A stretch of DNA of 64,000 bases from NCBI GenBank assembly GCA_020621865.1, contig JAHRYW010000002.1:263541-327540 (forward strand), given 5' to 3'. The notes below the pieces were generated by a model. It ran no database searches. It was not told the DNA's origin and saw nothing but the letters and a program-made list of their open reading frames with translations. Made by a program: the position numbers and the translations under genes. How positions within the stretch are numbered: position 1 is the stretch's first letter; every line of letters starts with the position of its first letter. Source of the stretch: Betaproteobacteria bacterium. Its GTDB lineage: Bacteria; Pseudomonadota; Gammaproteobacteria; Burkholderiales; Rhodocyclaceae. This document shows, one piece after another, positions 18,604 to 28,906 of the stretch.

Positions 18604-19242
18604 ATGGCGCATTACGACCTCGAAGAACAGGAACAGATCGATACGCTGAAGACCTGGTGGAAGATGTATGGCAACCTCGTGACGAGTGTTGTTGTCGCTG
18701 CTTCTCTGGGGGTTGTCGGCTGGCAGGGGTGGAATTGGTACCAGGCCGGGCAGTCGGCCAAAGCGGCTTCGATTTACGGTGTGCTCGAACAGGCTGCCGG
18801 TGTTGGTGATGCCCAGAAAGTCAAGGCCGCTGCCGGCGAACTGGCCGAAAAATTCGGTGGAACTGCCTACGCTTCGCTCGGAGCGATGGTCGCTGCCAAG
18901 CAGTCTTTTGACGCGGGCGACCTGAAAACGGCCAAAACCCAGTTGAGCTGGGTCGCTGAAAACGGCAAGGATGAAATCCGCGATCTGGCACGACTGCGCC
19001 TGGCGGCGGTGCAGCTCGACGAGCAGGCCTACGACGAGGCACTCAAACAACTCGATGCCAAACATGCACCGGCGCTCGATGTCCGGTTCCTTGAATTGAA
19101 AGGCGACGTCCTGAGTGCCCAAGGCAAGAAGGCTGAGGCGCGCGTGGCGTACAAGGCGGCACTGGAAAAGATGGGCGAAAAGTCTGGCGCCGGACGCGAA
19201 CTGCTGCAGCAGAAGCTCGACAGCCAGGGCGAGGCCGTCTGA
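18604..19242 (+). CDS. YfgM-like tetratricopeptide membrane protein
   Basis: The 212-aa protein has the conserved start MAHYDLEEQEQIDTLKTWWK, one transmembrane helix (about 22-42) and a periplasmic TPR-like helical domain. YfgM works with the PpiD chaperone at the Sec translocon. The gene always lies between hisS and bamB, as here. It ends with a TGATG overlap into bamB. Confidence 0.9.
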   Translation: MAHYDLEEQEQIDTLKTWWKMYGNLVTSVVVAASLGVVGWQGWNWYQAGQSAKAASIYGVLEQAAGVGDAQKVKAAAGELAEKFGGTAYASLGAMVAAKQSFDAGDLKTAKTQLSWVAENGKDEIRDLARLRLAAVQLDEQAYDEALKQLDAKHAPALDVRFLELKGDVLSAQGKKAEARVAYKAALEKMGEKSGAGRELLQQKLDSQGEAV

Positions 19243-20402
19243 TGTCCCGCCCGCTACTTGCCCTGTATGCCGCGGCCGGCTTGTTGCTCGGAGGCTGTGC
19301 TACGGTATCTGACACACTGGATTCGATCAATCCGTTTTCGAGCTCGGGTCCGAAAATGGCGCCTTTGCCGACCTTGACCGCAGCATCCGAGGTCAGTACC
19401 CAGTGGTCAGCGAGTGTTGGCAAGTCGGGGGACTATACCTTCACGCCTGCCATCGTCGACAGGAAGGTCTTTGTCGCTGGCCAGAATGGAATGATCAGCC
19501 GAGTTGAAGACGGCAAAGTGATCTGGAAAATCGATGCCGGTCAACCCTTGTCGGCCGGCGTCGGTGCCAATGGCCGATTGGTCGTCGTTGGAACGGCCAA
19601 GGGCGAGGTGCTGGCATTTTCGGCGGATGAAGGCAAGGCGCTTTGGAAAGCACGGGTTTCGAGCGAAGTTCTCGCCACTCCGGTTGTTGGTGACGATGGT
19701 GTTGCAGTAAAGAGTGGTGACAATCAGGTATTCCTTTTTGACGCCGGTGACGGTGGTCGCAAGTGGGCATATCAGCGGTCGACGCCCCCGTTGTCGGTGC
19801 GGGCTGCTGGTTCTCCGGTGTTTGCCGATCGATACCTATTCGTCGGATATCCGGGGGGCAAACTGGTTGCGCTATCCCTGCAGAACGGCGCGCCGATTTG
19901 GGAGGGCGCGGTTGCGCTACCCAAGGGGGCTACGGAGCTTGATCGGGTAGCCGATATCGTCGCTTCGCCAGTTGTTGATGGGCGCCAGATTTGTGCGGTG
20001 GCCTTTCAGGGGCGTGTTGCTTGCTTCGACATGGGGCAGGGCGGGGCGATGATCTGGTCCAAGGATATTTCCTCGGTGGCCGGCTTAGCCATGGATGGGC
20101 GCTACCTGTTTGTTGCCGATGACAAGGGCGTCATTTATGCACTGGACCGCTCCTCGGGCAGCAGCCTTTGGAAGCAGGACAAACTGAAACACCGTCGCCT
20201 TTCAGCGCCGGTCGTTCGTCGCGGGCTGGTTGCCGTGGCCGATGCTGAGGGCGTCGTACACTTCCTTTCGCGTGAAGACGGCAGCTTTGCTGCTCGCCAG
20301 AAAACCGACGGTACGCCGGTTCGCGCACCCCTTCAAATGCTCGGCTCGGCGGTGTTGGTGCAGACTACCGGCGGCAGCGTGAGTGCAATCGAGGCGCAAT
20401 GA
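19242..20402 (+). CDS. bamB: Outer-membrane assembly lipoprotein BamB
   Basis: This 386-aa lipoprotein of the BAM complex folds as an eight-bladed PQQ-type propeller. The signal peptide ends in a lipobox (LLLGGC, Cys about 20). Repeated blade motifs such as [19 protein letters not shown] and [10 protein letters not shown] are visible. It supports beta-barrel insertion together with BamA. Neighbours YfgM and Der are the usual ones. It is coupled to both by overlapping start and stop codons. Confidence 0.96.
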   Translation: MSRPLLALYAAAGLLLGGCATVSDTLDSINPFSSSGPKMAPLPTLTAASEVSTQWSASVGKSGDYTFTPAIVDRKVFVAGQNGMISRVEDGKVIWKIDAGQPLSAGVGANGRLVVVGTAKGEVLAFSADEGKALWKARVSSEVLATPVVGDDGVAVKSGDNQVFLFDAGDGGRKWAYQRSTPPLSVRAAGSPVFADRYLFVGYPGGKLVALSLQNGAPIWEGAVALPKGATELDRVADIVASPVVDGRQICAVAFQGRVACFDMGQGGAMIWSKDISSVAGLAMDGRYLFVADDKGVIYALDRSSGSSLWKQDKLKHRRLSAPVVRRGLVAVADAEGVVHFLSREDGSFAARQKTDGTPVRAPLQMLGSAVLVQTTGGSVSAIEAQ

Positions 20403-21730
20403 AACCTACGCTAGTTCTGGTTGGCCGTCCCAATGTCGGCAAATCCACGCTTTTTAACCGCCTGACCAAGTCGCGCGACGCTATCGTCGCAGACATGCCC
20501 GGACTGACGCGCGACCGTCATTACGGCCATGGCAAGTTGGGCAAGAAGCCTTACCTGGTTGTCGATACCGGTGGTTTCGAGCCGCTGGTCAAGGAAGGCA
20601 TCCTGCATGAAATGGCCCGCCAGACCGAGCAGGCGATCGCCGAAGCTGACGCCGTTATTTTCGTGGTCGATGGCCGTACCGGTCTGACGCCACACGACAA
20701 GGAAATTGCCAACAAGCTGCGCCGCATCGACCGTCCGGTCTTGGTGGCGGTCAACAAGGCAGAAGGCATGAATTCCGGCATGGTGGAGGCCGATTTTCAC
20801 GAGCTTGGACTGGGGGAACCCAATGCCATTTCCGCGGCGCATGGCGAAGGCGTGCGTGGCTTGGTCGAGATGGCGCTGGAAAGTTTTCCCGAGCCGGAAG
20901 ATGACGAGTGGCATTCCGATGCCGTGCGCGTTGCCATCGTCGGCCGCCCCAATGTCGGCAAATCTACGCTGATCAACACCCTGCTTGGCGAAGAACGTGT
21001 TATCGCTTTCGATGCGCCGGGCACGACCCGTGATTCGATCGAGATCGATTTCGAGAAGGGCGGCCGGAAATATGTGCTGGTCGATACCGCCGGCATGCGC
21101 AAACGTGGCAAGGTATTCGAGGCAATCGAGAAATTCTCGGTGGTCAAAACCCTGCAATCGATCGAAGATGCCAACGTGGTCATTTTGATGGTCGACGCCC
21201 AGGCCGATGTTTCGGACCAGGATGCGCATATTGCCGATTTCGTCGTACAAAGCGGCCGGGCGCTGGTGGTTGCCGTCAATAAATGGGATGGCCTCGATTC
21301 CTACGTTCGCGAGCAGACACGACAGACCCTGCAACGCAAGCTAAAGTTTCTTGAATTTGCCAAGTTTCACTTCATCTCGGCGCGCGACAATATTGGCCTC
21401 GATAACCTGTTCCGCTCGGTCGATTCGGCCTATGCGGCAGCCATGGCCAAATTGACGACGCCGCGCCTGACGCGTGTCCTGATTGATGCAGTCGCCAAGC
21501 AGGCGCCAGCCAAACACGGCTTGTTCCGGCCAAAACCTCGCTATGCCCACCAAGGTGGATCGAATCCGCCGATTGTCGTCATTCATGGCAGTGCCGTCGA
21601 GCATATTACCGACAGTTACCGCCGTTACCTCGAACATACTTTCCGCGAAGCCTTCAAGTTGCAGGGTACCCCGCTACGCATTCAGTTCGTCTCCGGAAAG
21701 AACCCGTTTGCCGACAAAGACAAGAAATAA
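20399..21730 (+). CDS. der: Ribosome-assembly GTPase Der (EngA)
   Basis: The 443-aa protein has two tandem G domains and a C-terminal KH-like domain and is needed for 50S maturation. The first G1 is [16 protein letters not shown] (about 8-23) and the second is [16 protein letters not shown] (about 182-197). Each has a DTxG switch (DTGGFEPL and DTAGMRKR) and an NKxx motif (NKAEG, NKWDG). The KH-like domain follows from about residue 350. Confidence 0.98.
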   Translation: MKPTLVLVGRPNVGKSTLFNRLTKSRDAIVADMPGLTRDRHYGHGKLGKKPYLVVDTGGFEPLVKEGILHEMARQTEQAIAEADAVIFVVDGRTGLTPHDKEIANKLRRIDRPVLVAVNKAEGMNSGMVEADFHELGLGEPNAISAAHGEGVRGLVEMALESFPEPEDDEWHSDAVRVAIVGRPNVGKSTLINTLLGEERVIAFDAPGTTRDSIEIDFEKGGRKYVLVDTAGMRKRGKVFEAIEKFSVVKTLQSIEDANVVILMVDAQADVSDQDAHIADFVVQSGRALVVAVNKWDGLDSYVREQTRQTLQRKLKFLEFAKFHFISARDNIGLDNLFRSVDSAYAAAMAKLTTPRLTRVLIDAVAKQAPAKHGLFRPKPRYAHQGGSNPPIVVIHGSAVEHITDSYRRYLEHTFREAFKLQGTPLRIQFVSGKNPFADKDKK

Positions 21731-21810
21731 TCTGCAAATTTTTTGGCACCACCCCCCAAATTTGGGTACATTAGGACCCTCATAACAACTACCACCATGG
21801 AGTCCACACC

Positions 21811-22047
21811 ATGAGCAACAAAGGGCAACTTCTACAAGACCCCTTCCTCAACGCTCTGCGTCGCGAGCATGTTCCAGTCTCGATTTACCTGGTTAACGGG
21901 ATCAAATTGCAGGGCCAGGTCGAGTCTTTCGATCAGTACGTTGTGCTGCTCAAGAATACGGTTACCCAGATGGTCTATAAGCACGCCATCTCCACGGTGG
22001 TTCCGGCACGCCCGGTCAACCTCCAGCAGGAACAGGCTGCCGAATAA
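21811..22047 (+). CDS. hfq: RNA chaperone Hfq
   Basis: This 78-aa Sm-like hexameric protein pairs sRNAs with mRNAs. It begins [20 protein letters not shown]. It has Sm1 ([20 protein letters not shown], about 22-41) and Sm2 ([14 protein letters not shown]). The short C-terminal tail is typical of betaproteobacteria. A spacer with an AT-rich inverted repeat (CCCAAATTTGGG) precedes it, so a separate promoter upstream is likely. A hairpin follows it. Confidence 0.98.
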   Translation: MSNKGQLLQDPFLNALRREHVPVSIYLVNGIKLQGQVESFDQYVVLLKNTVTQMVYKHAISTVVPARPVNLQQEQAAE

Positions 22048-22062
22048 TCGACACCTCTCCAG

Positions 22063-22085
22063 TGACCCGTCGGCCTGACGGGTTC
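22063..22085 (+). terminator. Hairpin after hfq
   Basis: GACCCGTC and GACGGGTTC pair across a GGCCT loop and are followed by a pyrimidine-rich stretch (TCGTCCCTTTCTTC). It lies between hfq and hflX. It is probably a weak terminator that lets some transcription into hflX. Confidence 0.6.
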
Positions 22086-22110
22086 GTCCCTTTCTTCTCC
22101 AAAAACGCCC

Positions 22111-23265
22111 ATGATTGAACGACCCGCCGCCGGTGAACGCGCGGTGATCGTTCAGCTTGACTTTGGCCAGTTCGATCTCGAAGATCAGCAGGAAGAGGTG
22201 CGTTTGCTGGCGGAATCGGCCGGTGCTACGGTGGTGGCTGAAGTCGAAGGTCGGCGGCAGAGTCCTGATCCAAAAACCTATGCCGGAAAGGGCAAGGTTG
22301 ACGAAATCAGTGCAATGATCGCGGCGACCCAGGCTGATTTGGTTATTTTTAACCATGAGCTGTCTCCGGCGCAGCAGCGTAATCTGGAACGTTCGTTGCA
22401 CTGCCGGGTGGTAGACCGCACGAGCCTGATTCTGGATATTTTTGCATTACGTGCATCCAGCGCCGAAGGCAAGCTGCAGGTCGAACTGGCGCAACTTGAG
22501 CATCTGGCCACCCGTTTGGTTCGCGGTTGGACTCACCTTGAGCGGCAACGGGGCGGGATCGGCATGCGCGGCCCTGGCGAGAAACAGCTCGAAACCGATC
22601 GCCGGCTGCTTGGGAATCGCGTCAAACTTTTGAAAGAGCGGCTGAGCAAGCTTTCACGGCAGCGCGGCGTTCAGCGTCGGGCAAGGATGCGCGGCGATGT
22701 TTTGAACGTTTCGTTGGTTGGCTACACCAATGCCGGCAAATCGACACTGTTCAATGCGCTGACCCATGCCGGTGTCTATGCAGCCGACCAGTTGTTTGCG
22801 ACGCTGGATACGACATCCCGCAAATTGTGGATCGAGGGGGCCGGAAATATCGTTATTTCCGATACCGTTGGGTTCATCCGGGATTTGCCGCACTCCCTGG
22901 TTGATGCTTTTCACGCGACTTTGGAGGCGGCAACCGATGCCGACCTGCTATTGCATGTCGTGGATAGTGCCAGTCACGCTCGTGATGAGCAGATATTCGA
23001 GGTCAACAAGGTGCTCACCGAAATTGGCGCGGAATCTGTCAGGCAGGTTGTTGTCTGGAACAAGATCGACCTTACCGACGCTGCGCCGGGGGTTGAGCGG
23101 GACGAGTATGGTAATATCGCGCGCGTTCGCATCAGTGCGCGTTCTGGAGAGGGCCTCGATTTACTGCGTGAATCGCTGGCCGAATATGCAATAGCCAAGG
23201 CTCAGGCCCGACAAAAGGCCCTGGTCGAAGCTGAACGAGAAGCACAACACGATCACATCTACTGA
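22111..23265 (+). CDS. hflX: Ribosome-associated GTPase HflX
   Basis: The 384-aa GTPase splits and rescues stalled ribosomes, mainly under heat stress. The N-terminal HflX domain includes [14 protein letters not shown] and the glycine-rich [19 protein letters not shown]. The G domain follows with G1 [23 protein letters not shown] and NKID. It sits between hfq and hflK as in most proteobacteria. Confidence 0.97.
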   Translation: MIERPAAGERAVIVQLDFGQFDLEDQQEEVRLLAESAGATVVAEVEGRRQSPDPKTYAGKGKVDEISAMIAATQADLVIFNHELSPAQQRNLERSLHCRVVDRTSLILDIFALRASSAEGKLQVELAQLEHLATRLVRGWTHLERQRGGIGMRGPGEKQLETDRRLLGNRVKLLKERLSKLSRQRGVQRRARMRGDVLNVSLVGYTNAGKSTLFNALTHAGVYAADQLFATLDTTSRKLWIEGAGNIVISDTVGFIRDLPHSLVDAFHATLEAATDADLLLHVVDSASHARDEQIFEVNKVLTEIGAESVRQVVVWNKIDLTDAAPGVERDEYGNIARVRISARSGEGLDLLRESLAEYAIAKAQARQKALVEAEREAQHDHIY

Positions 23266-23302
23266 ATCCCCGACATCCATGATTCCGACCCTAGGTATAT
23301 TC

Positions 23303-24616
23303 ATGTCGCTCAATGACCCGCAGTGGGGCAACCGTGGCGGTAATGACGGTGACAAGCCCAACGGCAGTGGCCCGCGTCGCCCCAATGATGGCCCACCTGA
23401 TCTCGAAGAGCTCTGGCGAGATTTCAACCGCAAGTTGTCTGGCATGTTCGGCAACAAAGGTGGCGGTGGTGGTGGGAATGGCGGTGGCGATGGCCCGCGC
23501 ATGCCGCAGATCGATTTCAATCCGCGTTTCCTCGGCGGTGGCATTGGTTTGTTGCTGGGCCTGGTTGCCGTTGTATGGCTGGCCTCCGGGTTTTATATCG
23601 TCGATGCTTCGCAACGCGGCATCGTGCTGCAATTCGGCAGCTTCAAGGAAGCAACAGATCCAGGTCTGCGCTGGCGCTTGCCGTACCCGATCCAGTCGCA
23701 CGAGCTGGTTAATTTGACCGGTGTGCGTACCATCGAAATCGGCTACCGCGGCAGCGAGCGCAACAAGGTGCTCAAGGAAGCGCTGATGCTGACCGACGAC
23801 GAAAACATTGTAAACATCCAGTTTGCAGTGCAGTACATCCTCAAGGATCCAGTCGAATATCTGTTCAATAACCGTCATCCAGATGATGCCGTGATGGGCG
23901 CAGCTGAGACTGCCGTGCGCGAAATCGTCGGCAAGAGCAAGATGGACTATGTGCTCTATGAAGGTCGTGAGCAGATCGCGACGCAGGCCGCCAAGCTGAT
24001 GCAGGACATTCTCGATCGTTACCAGAGCGGCATCCTGATTTCCAAGGTGACGATGCAAAATGCCCAGCCGCCAGAGCAGGTGCAAGCCGCCTTCGATGAT
24101 GCGGTTAAGGCTGGCCAGGATCGTGAGCGGCAGAAGAATGAAGGCCAGGCCTATGCCAATGACGTCATTCCGAAAGCGAAGGGCACGGCTGCACGTTTGC
24201 TTCAGGAGGCTGATGGTTACAAGCAGCGTGTCATTCAGTCCGCCGACGGTGATGCCTCACGTTTCAAGCAGGTGCTGGGCGAATACGCCAAGGCGCCGGA
24301 AGTGACTCGCCAGCGGATGTATCTGGAAACTATGCAACAGATATATGCCAACACCAGCAAGGTCATGGTCGATGCAAAGGGGCAGGGCAATTTGCTTTAT
24401 CTGCCGCTCGACAAGCTGATGCAGGCTGCCAGTGCCATGCCAGCCGCGCAGGCTGCGCCAGAGGCGTCGGTTGCCCCGTCGACCGCGCGAGCGGCAACGC
24501 CTCTGTCTACCGAGGCGCCACCTCAACTGGAAAGTGCCCCCAAGGTGGGAGGCGGTTCGTATTCTTCGAGTTCGCGCGATGGTTCGCTGCGTTCGCGTGA
24601 TCGGGAGGGACGCTGA
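23303..24616 (+). CDS. hflK: FtsH modulator HflK
   Basis: HflK, with HflC, forms the SPFH-family cage around the FtsH protease and restrains its activity. The start MSLNDPQWGNRGG was chosen over a codon 24 bases upstream because it matches betaproteobacterial HflK. A Gly/Asn-rich N-terminus leads to one transmembrane helix (about 75-97). The SPFH domain follows (GIVLQFGSFKEATDPGLRW), then a helical region and a Ser-rich C-tail. It overlaps hflC by TGATG. Confidence 0.95.
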   Translation: MSLNDPQWGNRGGNDGDKPNGSGPRRPNDGPPDLEELWRDFNRKLSGMFGNKGGGGGGNGGGDGPRMPQIDFNPRFLGGGIGLLLGLVAVVWLASGFYIVDASQRGIVLQFGSFKEATDPGLRWRLPYPIQSHELVNLTGVRTIEIGYRGSERNKVLKEALMLTDDENIVNIQFAVQYILKDPVEYLFNNRHPDDAVMGAAETAVREIVGKSKMDYVLYEGREQIATQAAKLMQDILDRYQSGILISKVTMQNAQPPEQVQAAFDDAVKAGQDRERQKNEGQAYANDVIPKAKGTAARLLQEADGYKQRVIQSADGDASRFKQVLGEYAKAPEVTRQRMYLETMQQIYANTSKVMVDAKGQGNLLYLPLDKLMQAASAMPAAQAAPEASVAPSTARAATPLSTEAPPQLESAPKVGGGSYSSSSRDGSLRSRDREGR

Positions 24617-25503
24617 TGACTTCGCGCATCAATTTGCTGGGCGGCATTGTCGCTACCGTACTGGTGGTCATGGCGATGTCGATCTTCACCGTCGACCAGC
24701 GCCAGTTTGCCGTCGTCTTTCAGTTGGGTGAAATGAAGCGCGCGATTGCCGAACCGGGACTTTATTTCAAGGTGCCGATGGTTCAGAACGTGCGTTACTT
24801 TGAAAAGCGCATCATCACGCTCGACAACGCCGAACCGGAACGCTTCATTACCTCCGAGAAGAAAAACGTCCTGGTCGACTCCTACATCAAGTGGCGCATC
24901 GTCGATCCGCAGCTCTACTACATTTCGGTCGGCGGTGACGAGTCGCGGGCCAAGACCCGCTTGAACCAGACCGTCAATGCCGGTTTGCGCGAGGAATTCG
25001 GTAGGCGTACGGTGCATGACGTGGTGTCCGGTTCGCGTGACAAGATCATGGACCAGATGCGCGAAAAGGCTGATACGGACGCGCGCAAGATTGGCGTGCA
25101 GATTGTCGATGTTCGCTTGAAACGCGTGGAACTGCCGACCGAAGTCAGTGAGGCTGTTTACAGGCGGATGGAGGCTGAGCGCAAGCGGGTTGCCAACGAA
25201 CTGCGCTCCGAGGGTTCTGCTGAAGCCGAGAAGATTCGTGCGGATGCCGACCGCCAGCGCGAAGTGATCGTTGCCGAAGCCTATCGCGATGCCCAGAAAA
25301 TCAAGGGTGAAGGCGACGCCAAGGCCACCAGTACCTACGCCCAGGCGTTTGGTCAAAATCCCGAGTTTTATGCCTTTTACCGTAGCCTTGAAGCCTATCG
25401 TGGCAGCTTCAGGAGCAAGAGTGACGTGCTGGTGGTCGAGCCGAATTCCGAATTCTTCAAGTACATGAAGAGTACGGGGCGCGGTAGCGACAAGGGTAAA
25501 TGA
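24616..25503 (+). CDS. hflC: FtsH modulator HflC
   Basis: The 295-aa partner of HflK has an N-terminal signal anchor (about 5-25), an SPFH domain beginning VDQRQFAVVFQLGEMKRAI, and the long helical segment VYRRMEAERKRVANELRSEG. It ends in a charged tail. It acts in the inner membrane facing the periplasm. It is coupled to hflK and to the small gene that follows through overlapping codons. Confidence 0.96.
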   Translation: MTSRINLLGGIVATVLVVMAMSIFTVDQRQFAVVFQLGEMKRAIAEPGLYFKVPMVQNVRYFEKRIITLDNAEPERFITSEKKNVLVDSYIKWRIVDPQLYYISVGGDESRAKTRLNQTVNAGLREEFGRRTVHDVVSGSRDKIMDQMREKADTDARKIGVQIVDVRLKRVELPTEVSEAVYRRMEAERKRVANELRSEGSAEAEKIRADADRQREVIVAEAYRDAQKIKGEGDAKATSTYAQAFGQNPEFYAFYRSLEAYRGSFRSKSDVLVVEPNSEFFKYMKSTGRGSDKGK

Positions 25504-25685
25504 CGTCGACCCTTCTCCTGGCTTTCGCCTTGATGCTTGTGCTCGAAGGTTTGATGCCTTTCATCGCGCCGGCAGCTTGGCGTGAGACCTTCCGCCGTCT
25601 CATTCAATTTTCGGACGGCCAGATCCGCTTCGTCGGCCTGACTTCGATGCTGATCGGCCTGATCCTTCTGATTGTGTTTTCATGA
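25500..25685 (+). CDS. Small membrane protein, DUF2065 (YjeT-like)
   Basis: The 61-aa protein has two hydrophobic helices (about 3-18 and 42-60) separated by a short loop with [20 protein letters not shown]. That pattern is typical of DUF2065 proteins encoded after hflC. The role is unknown. Both its start and stop overlap the neighbouring genes, so its translation is coupled to hflC and hisZ. Confidence 0.85.
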   Translation: MTSTLLLAFALMLVLEGLMPFIAPAAWRETFRRLIQFSDGQIRFVGLTSMLIGLILLIVFS

Positions 25686-26836
25686 ACTGGCTTTTACCTG
25701 AATACCTTGCCGATGCACTGCCCGCCGAAGCGGCGCGCATCGAACGCCTGCGCCGGACGGTGCTTGATCATTTTCGCAGCCGCGGTTTCGAGCTGGTCAT
25801 GCCGCCGATGCTCGAATACCTCGAATCGCTGCTGACCGGTGCCGGTCAGGACCTGAAGCTGCGCACCTTCAAACTAGTCGACCAGCTTTCCGGCCGGACC
25901 ATGGGCGTGCGGGCCGACATTACGCCGCAGGCGGCGCGTATCGACGCGCATCTGCTCAATCACCAAGGTGTGACCCGCCTGTGTTATTGCGACAGCGTGC
26001 TGCATACCTTGCCGGCAACCATATCCGCCAGCCGTGAGCCGGTTCAGATCGGTGCCGAACTCTATGGCTACGCCGGGATTGCCGCCGACCTTGACGTCGT
26101 TCGCCTGATGGCCGGTGCCTTTCAGCGGATCAAGCTGCCGATCGGACGCATCGATCTTGGTCATGTCGGCATCTTTCGCGCGCTGGCCGAAGCGGCCGGC
26201 TTGCCGCAGGAAGCCGAGGACAACGTTTTGAGCTTGCTCCAGGCCAAGGACGTCCCCGGGCTGGCTGAGGCCTGCGCCGACGTTCCTTCGCCCTATCGCG
26301 AGGCGCTGCAGCGTCTGCCGCAGCTTTATGGTGGTGCTGAAGTACTGGATAGAGCTGCCGCCGAATTGCCGCCGCTGCCGGCGATTGCTGCGGCCCTGGA
26401 TGGTTTGCGCCACCTGCTGGCTGGGGCGCCTGAATTGCCGTTTTCTATCGATCTATCCGATCTGCGTGGCTATCACTATCACAACGGTGTCGTTTTTGCC
26501 GCCTACTGTGATGGCTATCCGGCCGCCATCGCTCTCGGTGGGCGTTATGACGGCGCCGGCAAGGCTTTTGGCCGGGCGCGCCCGGCTACCGGATTTTCGA
26601 TGGATTTGCGCGAGGTTGCGCGTCTGGTGCCGGCTGGCAAACCTGTCGGTGCCATTCTTGCGCCGCACGCCGGGCATGACCCGCAGCTCGCCGCGCACGT
26701 CGCCGCCTTGCGCGAACAGGGCGAGATCGTCGTCGAACTGTTACCCGGCGAGATGGCCTGCGAAGGTCCGATCTGCGATCGCAAGCTGGCGCTGGTCGGC
26801 GAACACTGGATTATTGAAGCAATACAAGAGGATTAG
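25682..26836 (+). CDS. hisZ: ATP phosphoribosyltransferase regulatory subunit HisZ
   Basis: This 384-aa paralogue of histidyl-tRNA synthetase activates the short form of HisG and makes it sensitive to histidine. The protein starts [20 protein letters not shown]. It keeps class II-like motifs ([34 protein letters not shown]) but lacks the anticodon-binding domain of HisS. It implies that hisG elsewhere in the genome encodes the short form. It sits between DUF2065 and purA, a well-known betaproteobacterial order. Confidence 0.95.
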   Translation: MNWLLPEYLADALPAEAARIERLRRTVLDHFRSRGFELVMPPMLEYLESLLTGAGQDLKLRTFKLVDQLSGRTMGVRADITPQAARIDAHLLNHQGVTRLCYCDSVLHTLPATISASREPVQIGAELYGYAGIAADLDVVRLMAGAFQRIKLPIGRIDLGHVGIFRALAEAAGLPQEAEDNVLSLLQAKDVPGLAEACADVPSPYREALQRLPQLYGGAEVLDRAAAELPPLPAIAAALDGLRHLLAGAPELPFSIDLSDLRGYHYHNGVVFAAYCDGYPAAIALGGRYDGAGKAFGRARPATGFSMDLREVARLVPAGKPVGAILAPHAGHDPQLAAHVAALREQGEIVVELLPGEMACEGPICDRKLALVGEHWIIEAIQED

Positions 26837-26841
26837 GAAAA

Positions 26842-28149
26842 ATGGCCAAGAATGTCATCGTGGTGGGCACCCAGTGGGGCGACGAGGGGAAGGGCAAGAT
26901 CGTCGACTGGCTCACCGATCACGCCAAGGGTGTGGTTCGTTTTCAGGGCGGCCATAATGCCGGCCATACGCTGGTTGTCGGCGAACAGGTCTACAAGCTG
27001 AATCTGGTGCCCTCCGGCATCGTGCGCGACGGCGTCGATTGCTATATCGGCAATGGCGTCGTGCTCGACGTGCATCATCTGATTTCCGAGATCGCCGAAC
27101 TGGAAAAGGGCGGCATTGACGTCCGTTCGCGTCTCAAGATCAGCCCGGGTTGCCCGCTGATCCTGCCTTACCACTCGGCCATCGACAAGGCTCGGGAAGG
27201 TGCAAAGTGCGCGGACAAGAAAATCGGCACGACCGGCAAGGGCATCGGCCCGACCTATGAGGACAAGGTTTCCCGGCGTGGCCTGCGAGTCTATGACCTG
27301 TTTCATCCGGAGCGCTTCGCCGAGAAGCTGAAAGAAGTTCTCGATTACCACAATTTCGTGCTGACCCAGTATTTCAAGGCTGAGCCGGTGGAGTTCCAGA
27401 CCGTTTACGATCAGGCGATGGCCGATGCCGAAGTGATCAAGCCGATGGTCGTCGATGTCTCGGCGGCGTTGTACGACGCCCACAAGGCCGGCCACAACAT
27501 GCTGTTCGAAGGCGCCCAGGGTACCTTGCTCGACATCGACCACGGCACCTATCCGTTTGTCACCTCGTCCAACTGCGTTGCCGGTCAGGCCGCGGCCGGT
27601 GCCGGTATCGGCCCGGGCATGCTGCACTATGTGCTGGGCATTACCAAGGCTTACTGCACCCGCGTCGGCGGCGGCCCCTTCCCGAGCGAGCTGGATATCG
27701 ATACCGAAGGCACGCCTGGTCACCAGATGTTCTCCGTCGGCAAGGAATTCGGTACGGTGACTGGCCGGAAGCGCCGTTGCGGCTGGTTCGATGCTGCCTT
27801 GCTACGTCGTTCGGCCCGCATCAACGGCCTGACCGGGCTGTGCATCACCAAGCTCGATGTGCTCGACGGCCTCAAGGAGATCAAGATTTGCACCGGCTAC
27901 AAGCTGGGCGACAAGGTGATCGATCTGCTGCCGATCGGGGCGGATGAGGTCGCGCGTTGCGAACCGATCTACGAAACGATGCCGGGCTGGGAAGGGACGA
28001 CTTTCCGCGTAAAGCGCTGGGAGGACCTGCCGGTGAATGCCCAGGCTTATCTGAACCGTCTGGAGCAACTCTGCGAAGTGCCGATCGCTATCGTGTCGAC
28101 CGGCCCCGAACGCGACGAGACCATTCTCAAGCAGCACCCGTTCAAGTAA
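26842..28149 (+). CDS. purA: Adenylosuccinate synthetase
   Basis: This 435-aa GTP-dependent enzyme joins IMP and aspartate in AMP synthesis. Motifs are the P-loop-like [44 protein letters not shown], the [20 protein letters not shown] segment and [10 protein letters not shown] strong Shine-Dalgarno sequence (AGGAAAA) lies before the ATG. It ends the housekeeping run and has its own terminator. Confidence 0.98.
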   Translation: MAKNVIVVGTQWGDEGKGKIVDWLTDHAKGVVRFQGGHNAGHTLVVGEQVYKLNLVPSGIVRDGVDCYIGNGVVLDVHHLISEIAELEKGGIDVRSRLKISPGCPLILPYHSAIDKAREGAKCADKKIGTTGKGIGPTYEDKVSRRGLRVYDLFHPERFAEKLKEVLDYHNFVLTQYFKAEPVEFQTVYDQAMADAEVIKPMVVDVSAALYDAHKAGHNMLFEGAQGTLLDIDHGTYPFVTSSNCVAGQAAAGAGIGPGMLHYVLGITKAYCTRVGGGPFPSELDIDTEGTPGHQMFSVGKEFGTVTGRKRRCGWFDAALLRRSARINGLTGLCITKLDVLDGLKEIKICTGYKLGDKVIDLLPIGADEVARCEPIYETMPGWEGTTFRVKRWEDLPVNAQAYLNRLEQLCEVPIAIVSTGPERDETILKQHPFK

Positions 28150-28172
28150 TTGGCTGCCAGAATGCCAAGCTC

Positions 28173-28200
28173 ACGGGCCCCAAGGGGCCCGTTTTTATTT
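28173..28200 (+). terminator. Intrinsic terminator after purA
   Basis: ACGGGCCCC and GGGGCCCGT form a nine-pair stem with a 2-base loop, followed by TTTTTATTTT. It can also act on the convergent minus-strand gene, whose stop codon abuts it. Confidence 0.93.
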
Positions 28201-28554
28201 TCAGCGGGCCGGAACGGCCTGCCAGCCTTCCGGGCAGGCGTTGGTGTAAGGATAGTATTGGCCGGAAGAGCCGCAGTAATACCAGGTGTCGTACTCGACC
28301 GGCGGCGGCATCGGACGGGGCGGGGCGCTGTAGACCGGGGCCGGGGCTGCGTAATAGTTCTGCGAGGCGACGGCAGCACCGATGGCCAGGCCGGTAATGG
28401 CCAGTACGGCTGCCGGGCCGACCCAACTGGAATCGCCATGGTAGTGGTGTCCGTGGCCGCGGTAGCCGCCGTGGCGGCCCCAGTCGGCCTGGGCAGAGGT
28501 GGTAGCGGTAAGGGCCAGGATGGCAGCGATACAGAGGGTGGAAAGCTTTTTCAT
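28201..28554 (-). CDS. Small secreted protein, function unknown
   Basis: The 117-aa protein has a clear signal peptide (MKKLSTLCIAAILALTATTS then AQA). The mature N-terminus is rich in Gly and His (RHGGYRGHGHHYHGD), followed by a hydrophobic stretch (about 48-64) and a Pro/Tyr-rich C-terminus containing YYCGSSGQYYPYTNACPEGW. The C-terminal Cys pair and Tyr/Trp pattern recur in small envelope proteins of betaproteobacteria with no known role. The ATG at 28554 was chosen because the signal peptide begins there. The His-rich part could bind metal; that is speculation. Confidence 0.75.
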   Translation of the reverse strand: MKKLSTLCIAAILALTATTSAQADWGRHGGYRGHGHHYHGDSSWVGPAAVLAITGLAIGAAVASQNYYAAPAPVYSAPPRPMPPPVEYDTWYYCGSSGQYYPYTNACPEGWQAVPAR

Positions 28555-28740
28555 GATTCGACTCGTTTTGTCGTTTGGACAAGTCGAATAACGCAATGGC
28601 GATGCATGCCGATTACCCGCGCTGTGTACGCAAGTGTTAGGAATTGTTTCGGCGCGACGACGGGGGCTGGCTGTGAGACAATGCGCCACGTTTGGCAGGC
28701 TGACCGCGTTGGTCAGTGGTCGAATTCAGCGGCAGAAATG

Positions 28741-28768
28741 AAAAAAGGCCTTGTTTGCACAAGGCCTT
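28741..28768 (-). terminator. Intrinsic terminator of tRNA-Leu
   Basis: On the minus strand AAGGCCTTG and CAAGGCCTT pair around a six-base loop and are followed by six T residues. It begins 14 bases after the tRNA 3' end. Confidence 0.92.
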
Positions 28769-28781
28769 CTATCAAAATCGC

Positions 28782-28866
<85 letters not shown>

Positions 28867-28906
28867 ACAGGTGCGAAGAGCCGTCATTATAGAGAAAGAA
28901 AAACTG